Assembly: GCF_958304185.1 (NCBI RefSeq) | Contig: NZ_OY284433.1 | Span: forward strand, 1,426,001-1,490,000 | DNA: 64,000 nt | Origin: an uncultured Erythrobacter sp. | Lineage (GTDB): Bacteria > Pseudomonadota > Alphaproteobacteria > Sphingomonadales > Sphingomonadaceae | Direction of reading: 5' to 3' | Shown: in pieces, positions 50,700 to 59,330 of the stretch | Position numbering within the stretch: the first letter of the stretch is position 1 | Layout of the letters: each line of letters starts with the position of its first letter | Made by a program: the position numbers and the translations under genes | The notes under the pieces: generated by a model | Told to the model about the DNA's origin: nothing | The model's input: only the letters and a program-made list of their open reading frames with translations | The model's database searches: none

Positions 50700-51917
50700 T
50701 CATTCTTCATGAGCGGTGCGATAAATCTCCGGGTGTTGCTCGCATTCCTCCCGGACCCGGTCGAGCCAGCTCTGATACCAGCACCACATTTCGCCGACGG
50801 CCAGCGCGCCGTAATGCTTGGCAGGTTTCTTGGCGTCGAGCTTCTTCCATAGCGTCGTGTGGCTGTGCATGTTGAAGCGGTCCCAGCCTTCGGCGCGCAT
50901 CTGAGCGACAATCTCTCCCGGCAGATACTTCCTCTTCTCGACCTCCTTGAGGGCGATGTTGAATTTCTCGTCCACATCTGAACCCGGCGCCACGATCTCG
51001 ACCGCGAGGTCTGCGCCGGGGTGTCGGTTAGCGGTCCGACCGACCATGAAGACGCGAAAAGCGTAGCGGGGGTCGGCTTGCTGTTCCGGGGTAAGTCGCT
51101 CCTCGAATGCGTTCATCGCGACTTCCACGTTCCGGGGGAGGTTCTGTGCCTTTTTCAAGAGGGCGCGCTGGGCGGGACTGAACGTCACGAATTGCAAGGC
51201 GATCGGCAGCCGTCGCTCCAGCGCATACTGGGCGCCGAACAACGACTTGATGGCGTCGTTGAAATTGATGCAGCAAGCTTGGAGCTTAGCACTTACCGCG
51301 TCGTCGATGCGATTTGTTGATCGATGCTCGATCTCATGCCTCAACTCTAGAATGAAATTGAGGTTGTCCTTCGCGCCCTGCTCAATCGGACACCGAGCGT
51401 TCTTCAGGCATTGGCTGAGCTCCCAATACTTATCCGCGCCGCCAGGCGTCTTCACCACCACCTTCTGACCGGTCTGGGTCTTGGTGTGGCGATAATCGAT
51501 CCCCTCGCGCTTGAACCAGGCGTGCAGTAGATAGGTCCACGCAATGACGGATGTGACGATGAAAAGCTCCGCGCGGAACGTCAGTCCGGCGCTATTAAAG
51601 ATGTGCACCGCCGCGATCATGGCCTCGCGAGCCTTGATAAGCAGTTCGTCGCCTCGCAGTGACAGGCCCGTCTCGGCGTCGATTTCGGGCCACGAAGTAA
51701 GGTAGCCCTCTAGATCATGCTGTGACGCCACCTTCACGGCAGCGTGCTTCTTGCCGGTGCGAATTTCGGCGATCGCCCGATGGTTCACGGAACGTGATGG
51801 TCGTGTAAAGTAAGCAAGGACGTCTTGGTCGTTAGGCCAGCGCCCATCGGCGATCATCGCCTTGATCAGCCCGATTTCCCAGCGCTCCAGCTTGTTGCCG
51901 CGTTTTCGGACTGACAT
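50700..51917 (-). CDS. DUF3644 domain protein linked to the restriction-modification gene
   Basis: The 405-residue protein has a short N-terminal DNA-binding-like region (ERWEIGLIKAMIADGRWPND through VNHRAIAEIRTGKK). The DUF3644 core is LSLRGDELLIKAREAMIAAV with FNSAGLTFRAELFIVTS. LRHEIEHRST near residue 195 is a conserved polar motif that could be catalytic. The function of DUF3644 is unknown. The start is only 6 bases after the stop of the large restriction-modification gene, so the pair is co-expressed. That suggests a defence accessory (nuclease or regulator). Confidence 0.75.
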   Translation of the reverse strand: MSVRKRGNKLERWEIGLIKAMIADGRWPNDQDVLAYFTRPSRSVNHRAIAEIRTGKKHAAVKVASQHDLEGYLTSWPEIDAETGLSLRGDELLIKAREAMIAAVHIFNSAGLTFRAELFIVTSVIAWTYLLHAWFKREGIDYRHTKTQTGQKVVVKTPGGADKYWELSQCLKNARCPIEQGAKDNLNFILELRHEIEHRSTNRIDDAVSAKLQACCINFNDAIKSLFGAQYALERRLPIALQFVTFSPAQRALLKKAQNLPRNVEVAMNAFEERLTPEQQADPRYAFRVFMVGRTANRHPGADLAVEIVAPGSDVDEKFNIALKEVEKRKYLPGEIVAQMRAEGWDRFNMHSHTTLWKKLDAKKPAKHYGALAVGEMWCWYQSWLDRVREECEQHPEIYRTAHEE

Positions 51918-51923
51918 GGCCGA

Positions 51924-54900
51924 CTACTCGTCCGATTTGCCGGTTGTGATCAGTGGGCCGTCCTCGATCTGGGCGAGCAGTTCCGCCTGGTGTGGCTCCA
52001 GCTCTACCAGCATCGCGAGCACGTTCAGCACGTTCATCAGCTCGGTCGTGTATTCTGGCAGCCAGTGCTCGGGCAGGATGTTCGACAACTCTGACGGCGG
52101 ACGCTTGTCGCCAATCAGCGGGCGGCTGCGGTCCTTCTTTCGGTAGCTGAACCACTGGCGCAGCACGTTCTTGCCCGAGACCTCGTAGGCCCAGACCTCA
52201 GGCGGCACGTTCTCGACCCGTCCTGTGCCCACCGTGAGTGTGCGCGTAGCGGGATCGTAGTCGAGGCTGTCGGGGAAGCTATCTACGTCGAGCGGGATCG
52301 GAGCGCTGGCAGGAATGGCCATGGCACGCTCCTTGGGCAAGCGGGGTTCGCCCCGCGACCGTCCATCGGCGAATCGCTCGCCGAACGTGTGGAGCCAGAT
52401 CACCTCACGCCCCAGCTTCGCGGCGCGCTGAAAAAGCTCGTGGTCTGCGGTGATCGGCACTCGAAGGCCCGGTCGCACCAGATCGTCGCGGTGGGTGGCA
52501 GTGAAGGCAGGGTGGGCGAGAACGCCAGCGACGTAGGCGAAGACATCGGACGGATCGACCTGCGCACCGTATGTGGTCGCCAGCGCCTTGATCATCTCGG
52601 GAGCGATGTTGGGCTGGGTGGCAGCGTCGTCCTTCCACAAGGCGTAGACGCGACCGCCGAACGAACCCTTGTAGTGATCTTGGTCTGGCGGACTGCATGT
52701 TAGGGTGAGCGCCGGGCCGTTCTTCGGCGCCGACGCCATCAAGCAGGTCATGTAAATCTGCTGCGGGCCGAAGCAGTCCCACAGCCGGGGCCTCGGATCG
52801 TTCAAAAGCCTGATGTCCTGTAGTATCCACTGTCGATCGAATGAACGAAAGCCGTATCGCATAGCAGGCATCGCGGCTGACTTGTCTTCGAGCAATTTGA
52901 CCTTCCGAGTGGGGAGCTTACCCAAGCTCTCATAGACCACTTTGCGAATGTGACGCGACGCCACCTTCCCCTTCCGTAGCTGAGGATGGAAAAGCGCTTC
53001 CATGCGGACAGGGTCTCGCTCCGAGGTCAGTCGCTCCCATCGCGCATTCAAAGTGCCTTTGTCAGGTGCGACCGCCCAAGTTCGGCCAGGCATTATCCCA
53101 GAGCCGAGATCGCCGACAATTTCATCTAGAGGCCAAAACTCCCCCCAGCTTCCACCGCGGGCTGGAAGGAAGGGCGCGGACCAGTTAGACGAGCACTCGG
53201 CCCAGCCCTTCTTATCGAGAGATAGGGCCGCCAACTCGGAGAACTTAGCCTCTCTCGGACCCTTCGCGAGCGCACGATAGCGAACCGTCGCCGGATTGGT
53301 CGCATCGCTCTCGGGTGAGCGCGAGGCGATGACAATGCACACTGGCTGCTGCACCCCTTGAAAGATGCGGGAAGCGACGGCGGGTTGGTGGCCCTCGGGC
53401 GAACAGTCGATCACCCAGATTTCGTCGCACTTGGCACGCAGGTCCGCGCGCATTTTCTGGAAGCCAGGGCCGTTCAGGAAGCCTGAGACTGTGATGTAGC
53501 AGACAATGCCCGCCTGATTTCCAGCAGTCTCGGCATGCTGCTCGAAGACCTTCCACGCTGCCCAGCGCCAGAAGTAGATGTAGAGGTTGCGCAGGTGCTT
53601 GGCATGCGCGCCGACGCCCCAATCAACGGGCGACTGCCAGTCGTCGAGCAGGGCAGGGTCGTTACCACTGCCGTTCTCCACCCAGGCGCCCTTGCCGTTG
53701 GCCTTATCCTTGTATGGCGGGTTCCCGATAACGACGGTGATCGGCGCTTCGCGCTTGACCCGGGCGGCCTCTAGCCGGGACTTGCTGATCTCTTTGTATA
53801 TGCCTTGCCCCGTCTCCTTGTCGGCGAAAGGATCAGACAGAGTATCGGTGACAAACAGCTGCGGCGTGCCGCTTGCGCCCAGTGCCTGCATCTCCGCCAA
53901 GAGCCGCAGCTGGGCTACGGCGTAGGGGCCGAATTGCAGTTCAAATCCGTATAGCCGGTTGGCCGCTTCCGTCACCGCACCGCCGACTGCACCGGCGCTG
54001 TCAAAATGCTCGACCGTCGCAGCGATGTTGCGCAGTATGGCGAGCGGGAAAGTGCCCGATCCCACGGCGGGGTCGGCAATGTGCACCGATGTATCAGCAA
54101 GCCCCCTTGCGAGGTTGTAAAGTTCCGGCGCACGCAGCGCCTCATCGCACAGCCGCACCATCGCTCGCACAACCTCGGGTGGCGTGTAATAGGATCCGGT
54201 CTTCCTGCGTAGCGCCCCATCGTAGACGGCGAGGAAGTCCTCGTAGAAGTTCAGCCACGCTTCCCCGTCGCCCTTGGACACCTTGGCCCAAGAGACCTTG
54301 TCGAGCACCCTCTGGAGCGTCTTCAGTGCGGGTCCGAGGTCGAGTTCCTGTTCAGTGAGCAGGCGCAACGCCGTGCCGATCAGCGTGCTAGACTGGCTGA
54401 GTTCCTTGGCTACCCCATCGAGGCTCCCGGACAGCTCAATATTCTTGCTCCGCGCCATGAGCAGACCGAAGGTAACCGCCTGCGCATAGCCATCGGCAAA
54501 GGTGGGGTCGCCGGCTTCGGGAAAGAGCAGCGTGCGCCAGTCCTCCTTGAGGCTGGCGAGGGCGGAGTTATTGATGCCGAGCTGCTCGATCACCTCGTCG
54601 CGCAGGAACCGGCACAAACGCGCGGAGGTCTCGGCGAGCTGGCGCGGGTTCTTCGGTTCGATCGGGTCCCAAATAAGAAAATCGTTGATGAGCGGCAGCA
54701 GACCAGTTGGGGCGCCGAGTTTCGCCCCTGACGTTGCCACGTCGCCGTCAAGCCGGACGATCGCGCCCTGCCGCTCTCCGTTCCGGTAGAGGCCAAACGT
54801 GTTGCCATCGGTGTAGAGCAGATTGGGCAGCGCCTTAAGCTTGTCCCACTGCTCCTTATCATGCTTATCCGTGAAGCCGCGCGGGTCGGCTCCCTTGCCA

Positions 54901-55166
54901 GGCGCCTTGACCTCGATGAAGCCGACGAGCGCCTTGTGCATTTCTACAGCATAGTCCGGCCTCGTGCGCAGCTCTGAGAGCGAATTCTCGCCTGAGAGGA
55001 CGAGCGCATCCTTGGGCAGCCCTGCACACTCGGCAAGGCCGTGGAGGAGGTTCTCAAGCGGACCGCGAAGCTGATCCTCCGGCTGGCCGTTGGGGACCCC
55101 CAGTTTCGCCTTGGCGACGACGCCGAAGTCGCCCACAAGTTTCTGCACATCTTCGGCTTGTGACAT
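51924..55166 (-). CDS. Single-chain restriction-modification enzyme (type ISP/IIG-like)
   Basis: This 1080-residue protein combines nuclease, N6-adenine methylase and specificity regions. The N-terminus has a PD-ExK pattern: D71 in RTRPDYAV with E84 and K86 in GFIEVKAPGKG. Methylase motif I is ADPAVGSGTFPLA (about 365) and motif IV is GNPPYKDK (about 480). The C-terminal third has PDQDHYKGSFGGRVYALWKD, the pattern of type ISP (LlaBIII-like) specificity domains. I see no helicase-type Walker motifs, which separates it from true type ISP enzymes and favours type IIG. It would cut unmodified invading DNA. DUF3644 follows 6 bases later. Confidence 0.85.
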   Translation of the reverse strand: MSQAEDVQKLVGDFGVVAKAKLGVPNGQPEDQLRGPLENLLHGLAECAGLPKDALVLSGENSLSELRTRPDYAVEMHKALVGFIEVKAPGKGADPRGFTDKHDKEQWDKLKALPNLLYTDGNTFGLYRNGERQGAIVRLDGDVATSGAKLGAPTGLLPLINDFLIWDPIEPKNPRQLAETSARLCRFLRDEVIEQLGINNSALASLKEDWRTLLFPEAGDPTFADGYAQAVTFGLLMARSKNIELSGSLDGVAKELSQSSTLIGTALRLLTEQELDLGPALKTLQRVLDKVSWAKVSKGDGEAWLNFYEDFLAVYDGALRRKTGSYYTPPEVVRAMVRLCDEALRAPELYNLARGLADTSVHIADPAVGSGTFPLAILRNIAATVEHFDSAGAVGGAVTEAANRLYGFELQFGPYAVAQLRLLAEMQALGASGTPQLFVTDTLSDPFADKETGQGIYKEISKSRLEAARVKREAPITVVIGNPPYKDKANGKGAWVENGSGNDPALLDDWQSPVDWGVGAHAKHLRNLYIYFWRWAAWKVFEQHAETAGNQAGIVCYITVSGFLNGPGFQKMRADLRAKCDEIWVIDCSPEGHQPAVASRIFQGVQQPVCIVIASRSPESDATNPATVRYRALAKGPREAKFSELAALSLDKKGWAECSSNWSAPFLPARGGSWGEFWPLDEIVGDLGSGIMPGRTWAVAPDKGTLNARWERLTSERDPVRMEALFHPQLRKGKVASRHIRKVVYESLGKLPTRKVKLLEDKSAAMPAMRYGFRSFDRQWILQDIRLLNDPRPRLWDCFGPQQIYMTCLMASAPKNGPALTLTCSPPDQDHYKGSFGGRVYALWKDDAATQPNIAPEMIKALATTYGAQVDPSDVFAYVAGVLAHPAFTATHRDDLVRPGLRVPITADHELFQRAAKLGREVIWLHTFGERFADGRSRGEPRLPKERAMAIPASAPIPLDVDSFPDSLDYDPATRTLTVGTGRVENVPPEVWAYEVSGKNVLRQWFSYRKKDRSRPLIGDKRPPSELSNILPEHWLPEYTTELMNVLNVLAMLVELEPHQAELLAQIEDGPLITTGKSDE

Positions 55167-55242
55167 TCATGCCCCCTAGAATATCATCTAGCTAAGCGAA
55201 CCAGCGCGCAAGGCAAGTCGCGAACAGCAGGAAACGATTGAG

Positions 55243-55533
55243 ATGTCGGCAGACTCTGACGGACCCGCCCAGCTAGGCTTCGGATTCGCTGATGACAAAC
55301 CAACCTCGGGTGAGTGGCTACCCGACCCCGCCAAGGTGCGCGATGACGCTCTGGCAATGCTGGCATCGGCAAAGGCAGTCACACCGGAGAGCATTTGGGA
55401 TCAGCGCACCTACCGATACAACAAGGTGGTGTTCCCGCAGATGACTCGGTGGCTTCCCGATGAAGAGCGCAACCAGCTGTGCTTCGAGTTCGCAAAGGAG
55501 CTGGAGCGCATAGAGCTGCTTATGGCGGCTTAA
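55243..55533 (+). CDS. Small hypothetical protein divergent from the RM gene
   Basis: The 96-residue protein is not recognised. It begins with a flexible acidic stretch (MSADSDGPAQLGFGFADDKP), then has helices (KVRDDALAMLASAKA and the C-terminal ELERIELLMAA) around a basic YRYNKVVFPQMTRWL. It is transcribed away from the RM enzyme across a 76-bp shared region, the position often taken by an RM controller or an anti-restriction partner. However, it has no clear HTH. Confidence 0.5.
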   Translation: MSADSDGPAQLGFGFADDKPTSGEWLPDPAKVRDDALAMLASAKAVTPESIWDQRTYRYNKVVFPQMTRWLPDEERNQLCFEFAKELERIELLMAA

Positions 55534-55724
55534 TCTGACGGGGCAGCGCACGCCACAGACACGCGCAAGCGAGGTGAGCCTATGGGAAACAACACGGCTC
55601 GGGCGGCGGCACCAGACCGGTGGTTCCTTATCGCAGCTTAAGGGTCGATCAGGCCAGTGCCACCACGCTCCGAATTTCAGGGGGAGCAATTGAATGCAGT
55701 CTCGTTAGGGCATACCCATCCGAG

Positions 55725-55815
55725 GCGTCTCACGGCGTCCACGGTGTGTCTCATAAGGGTTCGTTTGTGATTGTGAGACGCTAAGCTGCGCTGACTCTAG
55801 ACCCCAGTGAGACAG
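55725..55815. promoter_or_regulatory. Candidate recombination site array (GTCTCAC / GTGAGAC) for the serine recombinase
   Basis: Four copies of a 7-mer occur: GTCTCAC (55727-55733), GTCTCAT (55748-55754), then inverted GTGAGAC (55773-55779 and 55807-55813). The outer 9-mers GCGTCTCAC and GTGAGACGC (55725-55733 and 55773-55781) are perfect inverses. They lie directly upstream of the recombinase ATG, as res or inversion sites often do. The rest of the 295-bp gap 55534-55828 shows no gene. Confidence 0.5.
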
Positions 55816-55828
55816 TGAGGCCCAGCAC

Positions 55829-56392
55829 ATGAGCATAGTCGGATACGCGCGCGTTAGCAGCAGCTCCCAGAACTTAGACCTCCAGCTTGAACAGCTTGCC
55901 GCCTCGGGCTGCGAGAAGGTCTTCTCGGAAAAAATCTCCGGGACGTCGCGCAACGACCGGCAAGCGCTCGCAAACTGCCTCGACTGGGTGCGGGAGGGCG
56001 ACACGCTGATCGTTACGCGCCTAGACCGTCTCGCCCGTTCTGGTCGCGATCTGCACGACATCATCGCACAGCTGTCAGCGAAGAAGGTTGGGTTCCGGTG
56101 CGTTCAGCAAGGAGCCGTCGATACGACCACCAGCATGGGGAAACTTATCCTCGGCATCCTTGGTGCGGTCGCAGAATTCGAGACCGACATCCGCAAGGAT
56201 CGTCAACGCGAAGGTATAGAACGCGCCAAGGCGGCTGGTGTCTACAAGGGCCGCAAGCGCACAGTAGACGTCGATCAGGTGCGGTCTCTGCGACAGCAGG
56301 GTCTTGGAGCGACTGACATTGCGACGCATCTGGGTATCGCACGAGCGAGCGTCTATCGAGCGCTGAACGACGAGCTCATCACGATAACATAG
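55829..56392 (+). CDS. Serine recombinase (resolvase/invertase family)
   Basis: The 187-residue protein has the catalytic serine in GYARVSSSSQNLDLQLEQL, the GDTLIVTRLDRLARSGRDL active-site arginines, and the long E-helix (AEFETDIRKDRQREGIERAK). A C-terminal HTH (GLGATDIATHLGIARASVYR) completes it. This is the complete Tn3 resolvase / Gin invertase layout. It would resolve co-integrates or invert DNA at nearby sites; candidate 7-mer sites lie just upstream. No transposase is present in the island, so it may be a leftover of a transposon or an independent switch. Confidence 0.93.
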   Translation: MSIVGYARVSSSSQNLDLQLEQLAASGCEKVFSEKISGTSRNDRQALANCLDWVREGDTLIVTRLDRLARSGRDLHDIIAQLSAKKVGFRCVQQGAVDTTTSMGKLILGILGAVAEFETDIRKDRQREGIERAKAAGVYKGRKRTVDVDQVRSLRQQGLGATDIATHLGIARASVYRALNDELITIT

Positions 56393-56614
56393 TCGCTGCG
56401 CTGCAAATAGAAGAAGTCCTAGACCCTGCCGGTGTGCTCGATCCTGGTGCTGCCTATCAGGCGGGCCTTAGACGAGCCACCCATCCACCGGGAATGGAAC
56501 GACCGCTATTGGTTCCATCGACGAGCCTCGCTCATGACCGGGAATGGGTGGTTTCCGGACTAGCGGGCGCCAAGCTTACCGCTTGATTTGCTGATCTGCC
56601 AATCTGCTGGACAC
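56393..56614. other. Non-coding stretch after the recombinase gene
   Basis: No gene was recognised in these 222 bases. They carry the inverted pair CACCCATCCACCGGGAATG and CATGACCGGGAATGGGTGG (about 56478-56553) that could form an imperfect stem, and may be a transposon-end remnant. Confidence 0.25.
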
Positions 56615-56824
56615 TTACTTAATCTGAAGCTGAAACAACTCCTCGACCGACACTTCGAGAGCATCGGCAAATTTGAGTGCAATGACAACTGAGGGAGCGA
56701 AAACGCCGTTCTCCACGGTGTTGACGGTCTTTCGGCTCACACCCATTCGCGCGGCCAGTTCCATCTGGGTTAAATTTGCGGCTTCGCGGTGGCTCCTTAT
56801 GGTGTTTGCAAGTTCCTCAACCAT
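56615..56824 (-). CDS. XRE-family HTH regulator
   Basis: The 69-residue protein is a bare Cro/C1-type HTH: LANTIRSHREAANLTQMELA, then ARMGVSRKTVNTVENGVF, then PSVVIALKFADALEVSVEEL. Such minimal XRE proteins act as dimeric repressors. Its start overlaps the 3' end of the membrane-protein gene by 8 bases. A 46-bp perfect palindrome lies immediately before that gene, so it very likely represses its own two-gene operon. Confidence 0.88.
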   Translation of the reverse strand: MVEELANTIRSHREAANLTQMELAARMGVSRKTVNTVENGVFAPSVVIALKFADALEVSVEELFQLQIK

Positions 56825-57257
56825 TGGAGAAAAGTTCGCCTATTCCGAGCGCGACGAAGGCGGTGCCCAAACCCATGCTGGCTACGATATGTGCTGCTCG
56901 CTGTGCAGGTAGCGGGTCGAAAGGACTGACAGCCACCACGAGAAAGCAAGTGACGATGGCGACGACAAAGCCAATTCTTACTGCTCTGTCGCGGTTGGCC
57001 CTTGTCGGTTCGTCATTTGCGAGCACCCGGGCCTTTTTGGGCAGGAACCAACCTCCGCCCGAAAGGAGAAGCAGCAGCATCATAATGGCGAAGAACAGCC
57101 ACATAGCGACCTGGAAGAGCGCTCCCGACGACGTCGAGCCCCAGTCCCATACGAACACCACACCCTGTTGGAGCGCCAATATGAGGGCACCGATGAAGGG
57201 TGCGGCGAGCGCTCTGGTTTTGCCAAACTGCTCGGCTGCTTCGAATTCGTCGACCAT
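56817..57257 (-). CDS. Four-TM membrane protein paired with the XRE regulator
   Basis: The 146-residue protein has about four hydrophobic segments (IGALILALQQGVVFVW, ALFQVAMWLFFAIMMLLLLL, VRIGFVVAIVTCFLVVAV and a last one near HIVASMGLGTAFVALG) joined by short loops. No catalytic motif is seen. Two-gene units of a small membrane protein and a short XRE regulator are frequent in proteobacteria, with unknown purpose. The gene begins 7 bases inside a perfect 46-bp palindrome that also contributes GGAG to its ribosome-binding region. Confidence 0.7.
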   Translation of the reverse strand: MVDEFEAAEQFGKTRALAAPFIGALILALQQGVVFVWDWGSTSSGALFQVAMWLFFAIMMLLLLLSGGGWFLPKKARVLANDEPTRANRDRAVRIGFVVAIVTCFLVVAVSPFDPLPAQRAAHIVASMGLGTAFVALGIGELFSNG

Positions 57258-57263
57258 TCCCTC

Positions 57264-57309
57264 ACTCCTGTCACCTATGGGTTACATGTAACCCATAGGT
57301 GACAGGAGT
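57264..57309. promoter_or_regulatory. 46-bp perfect palindrome (operator) before the membrane/XRE operon
   Basis: Every base from 57264 to 57309 pairs with its mirror position; the centre reads TATGGGTTACATGTAACCCA and the outer ends are ACTCCTGTCACC and its inverse. It starts 7 bases upstream of the ATG at 57257, where a repressor would block transcription or initiation. As RNA it would form a 20-bp-plus hairpin covering the Shine-Dalgarno. Confidence 0.85.
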
Positions 57310-57412
57310 CAAGAAGCTAGCTCATTGTGCGATGTTGGAGGGGCGTAACTCGTCCCCTCGATCTGCGTGTGTCTCGCATGCCTAGCCAGGATTTGCGCTA
57401 CGACCGCAATGG

Positions 57413-57480
57413 GTCGTTTGCGGAAGGTCTGCTTTCGGCGCAGGTGAGGCGATAGCTGCCCGTCCACTTTTAGGGTCGCG
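57413..57480. repeat. Dispersed repeat copy A
   Basis: Begins GTCGTTTGCGGAAGGTCTGC and contains the shared CTGCCCGTCC about 45 bases on. It aligns with 59192-59260 and 59633-59701. It lies in the 304-bp gap 57258-57561, which otherwise holds only the 46-bp palindrome. Confidence 0.6.
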
Positions 57481-57561
57481 GCTGATCGCGCGGCCAACGA
57501 CTGCATCAGGGTGGAAAGCCGAGAGTTCAAATTTGCTTCGCTGAGCAGTCAAACGCGGCGG

Positions 57562-59121
57562 CTACTCCGCTTCGAGCTCGCGCAGGCTGCGGCCTTGCGT
57601 TTCGCGGCCGAACCACGCGATCAACCCAGCCGACACCACCGTCGGAACTAATAACGTCAGCGATGCGCCCACCAGCGTCGGTGCGAACCCCGCCAGCGCG
57701 GCGATCTGCACGGCGACCCCACCGAACTTGCTGCTCCCTGCGACGAGCCCGGTCGCCCGCCCGCGCGTGCCGAGCGGATAATTCTCCGCCGTATAGGGCA
57801 GCAGCACTGCTATCGTCCCGTTGGTGCCGACGATCAGGACCGCGATGACGGCGACCAGCAGCGGTTCCCAGCTCAGCACTGCCGGCGGCAGCAGCGCGCC
57901 GACAAGGCCGATGACGGTAAGGCCGACCGTGCCCACCAGCGTCCACTTGCTGCTGCGCCGCGCGTAGAAGAAGGCAGCGAGGAGGATCGTGGGCAAGGCC
58001 AGCAGCGAGGACTTGGCGAGGATCCCGCTCGCCACCGCGGCGCTGTAGCCGCGTGCCTGAAGATCGGACGGTAGCCACAACAGCAACCCGAAATTGACGA
58101 AGCTCCAGCACAGCGCGGTCGTCACCAGCGCGGCAGTGATCCGGCGGTGATCGGCCGGGGCTGGCGCATCGGCACCAGCGGAGTTGGCGGCTTGCTGCGG
58201 CCGGGGCTTGGGCACCAGACCGAAGCGGTGCTGCATCCGCTCAAGCTCGGCCAAGCGGCCCCGCTCGGCGAGGAAGCGCGGAGTCTCGGGGATGAAGCGC
58301 GCCAAGGCCAGCAGAAGCAGCCCGCTCGGGAAACCCTGCAACCACAGCGCGCGCCAGCCGTAGACGGGCTCGAGCACATAGGCTGCCCCGCTCGCCGCAA
58401 GGTAGCCGCCCACCAGCCCCGTCCCGCCGACCAGCACAAGCACCCAGCTGCGGTGGCGCGGCGGCATGACCTCAGCCAGCAGCGTGTAGATTACCGGCAG
58501 CATCCCGCCCGCCGAGATGCCCATCAGGAAGCACATTACGAGGTTCCAGGCAAAGGCTGGCATCGCACCGCAGATCGCAGTCGAGACGAACAGGATGGTC
58601 GAAAGAAGGATTGATACCCGCCGCCCGTAGACATCTGCGAGCCAGCCCCACAAGAATGAGCCGACCGTCGTCCCGGTCAGCGCGACCAACGGCAGCAGCG
58701 CGGCCTCGGACTTGGCGATCCCGTATTCCGCGGAGAGACCCGGCAGCACGAAGCCAAGCGTGGCAGGCTTCATCACGTCAATAACGAGCCCGAGCGTCAG
58801 CACCAGCAACGTTGCCGCATGCCAGCGGCCTAGCGGGGTGCTGTCGGGTGCCTCGTAGTCCGTCCCCGCATCGTCGCTGTGGTGGCCTCGCACCTTGGGC
58901 AGCGCTCCGAAACAGGCGAGCGGCACGCCTATCGCGATAAGCGCCATACCCAACCACATGCCGCCATCCATCGGCATGCCCTTGAGGTGGTTATCCATGG
59001 AATGGGCCATCGCCAGCATCGGCAAGTGCAGCAGCACGCCCGCGCTGATCGCCACGCATCCCGCCCAGAAGAACGCTGCGCGCTCCCCGACGATTGATAT
59101 GTTTCCCGACCCTGTCGCCAT
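57562..59121 (-). CDS. MFS transporter (sugar-porter / organic-solute type)
   Basis: The 519-residue protein has two extra N-terminal membrane segments before the MFS core. The core shows the motif A-like WGWLADVYGRRVSILLS after TM2 and the PETPRFLAERGRLAELERM motif after TM6, as in the sugar porter/SV2-like branch, and a second motif A-like PLGTRGRATGL. The substrate is unknown. The gene is flanked by dispersed repeat copies, suggesting it was brought in as a cassette. It is oriented so that transcription entering the island from its right end would read it. Confidence 0.8.
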   Translation of the reverse strand: MATGSGNISIVGERAAFFWAGCVAISAGVLLHLPMLAMAHSMDNHLKGMPMDGGMWLGMALIAIGVPLACFGALPKVRGHHSDDAGTDYEAPDSTPLGRWHAATLLVLTLGLVIDVMKPATLGFVLPGLSAEYGIAKSEAALLPLVALTGTTVGSFLWGWLADVYGRRVSILLSTILFVSTAICGAMPAFAWNLVMCFLMGISAGGMLPVIYTLLAEVMPPRHRSWVLVLVGGTGLVGGYLAASGAAYVLEPVYGWRALWLQGFPSGLLLLALARFIPETPRFLAERGRLAELERMQHRFGLVPKPRPQQAANSAGADAPAPADHRRITAALVTTALCWSFVNFGLLLWLPSDLQARGYSAAVASGILAKSSLLALPTILLAAFFYARRSSKWTLVGTVGLTVIGLVGALLPPAVLSWEPLLVAVIAVLIVGTNGTIAVLLPYTAENYPLGTRGRATGLVAGSSKFGGVAVQIAALAGFAPTLVGASLTLLVPTVVSAGLIAWFGRETQGRSLRELEAE

Positions 59122-59191
59122 TTGTCTGGACTAGGTGGAAGGCTCTCCACAGGCAAGTCGCCCGAGAAGCGCAGATAAGGTCCGTATCGGG

Positions 59192-59260
59192 GTCGTTTGC
59201 GGAAGGTCGGCTTTTGGCGAAAATCTCATCCAAGTTGCCCGTCCGGTATCGGGACCGCGC
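59192..59260. repeat. Dispersed repeat copy B
   Basis: Begins GTCGTTTGCGGAAGGTCGGC, continues AAAATCTCATCCAAGTTGCC and reaches CCGTCCGG. Its first 18 bases match copy A exactly. It lies upstream of the MFS gene start in the 209-bp gap 59122-59330. Confidence 0.65.
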
Positions 59261-59330
59261 ACCTTCGCCGGGAAGGGCTGGAAATGGGTGGAAACCCGAC
59301 ACTGTCAACGACCCGAACTCCGCTTGGTGC

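Noticed and set aside
57309-57530. Possible 73-codon gene on the minus strand
   Set aside because: It overlaps a dispersed repeat copy, has no recognisable start context and shows no protein-like composition.
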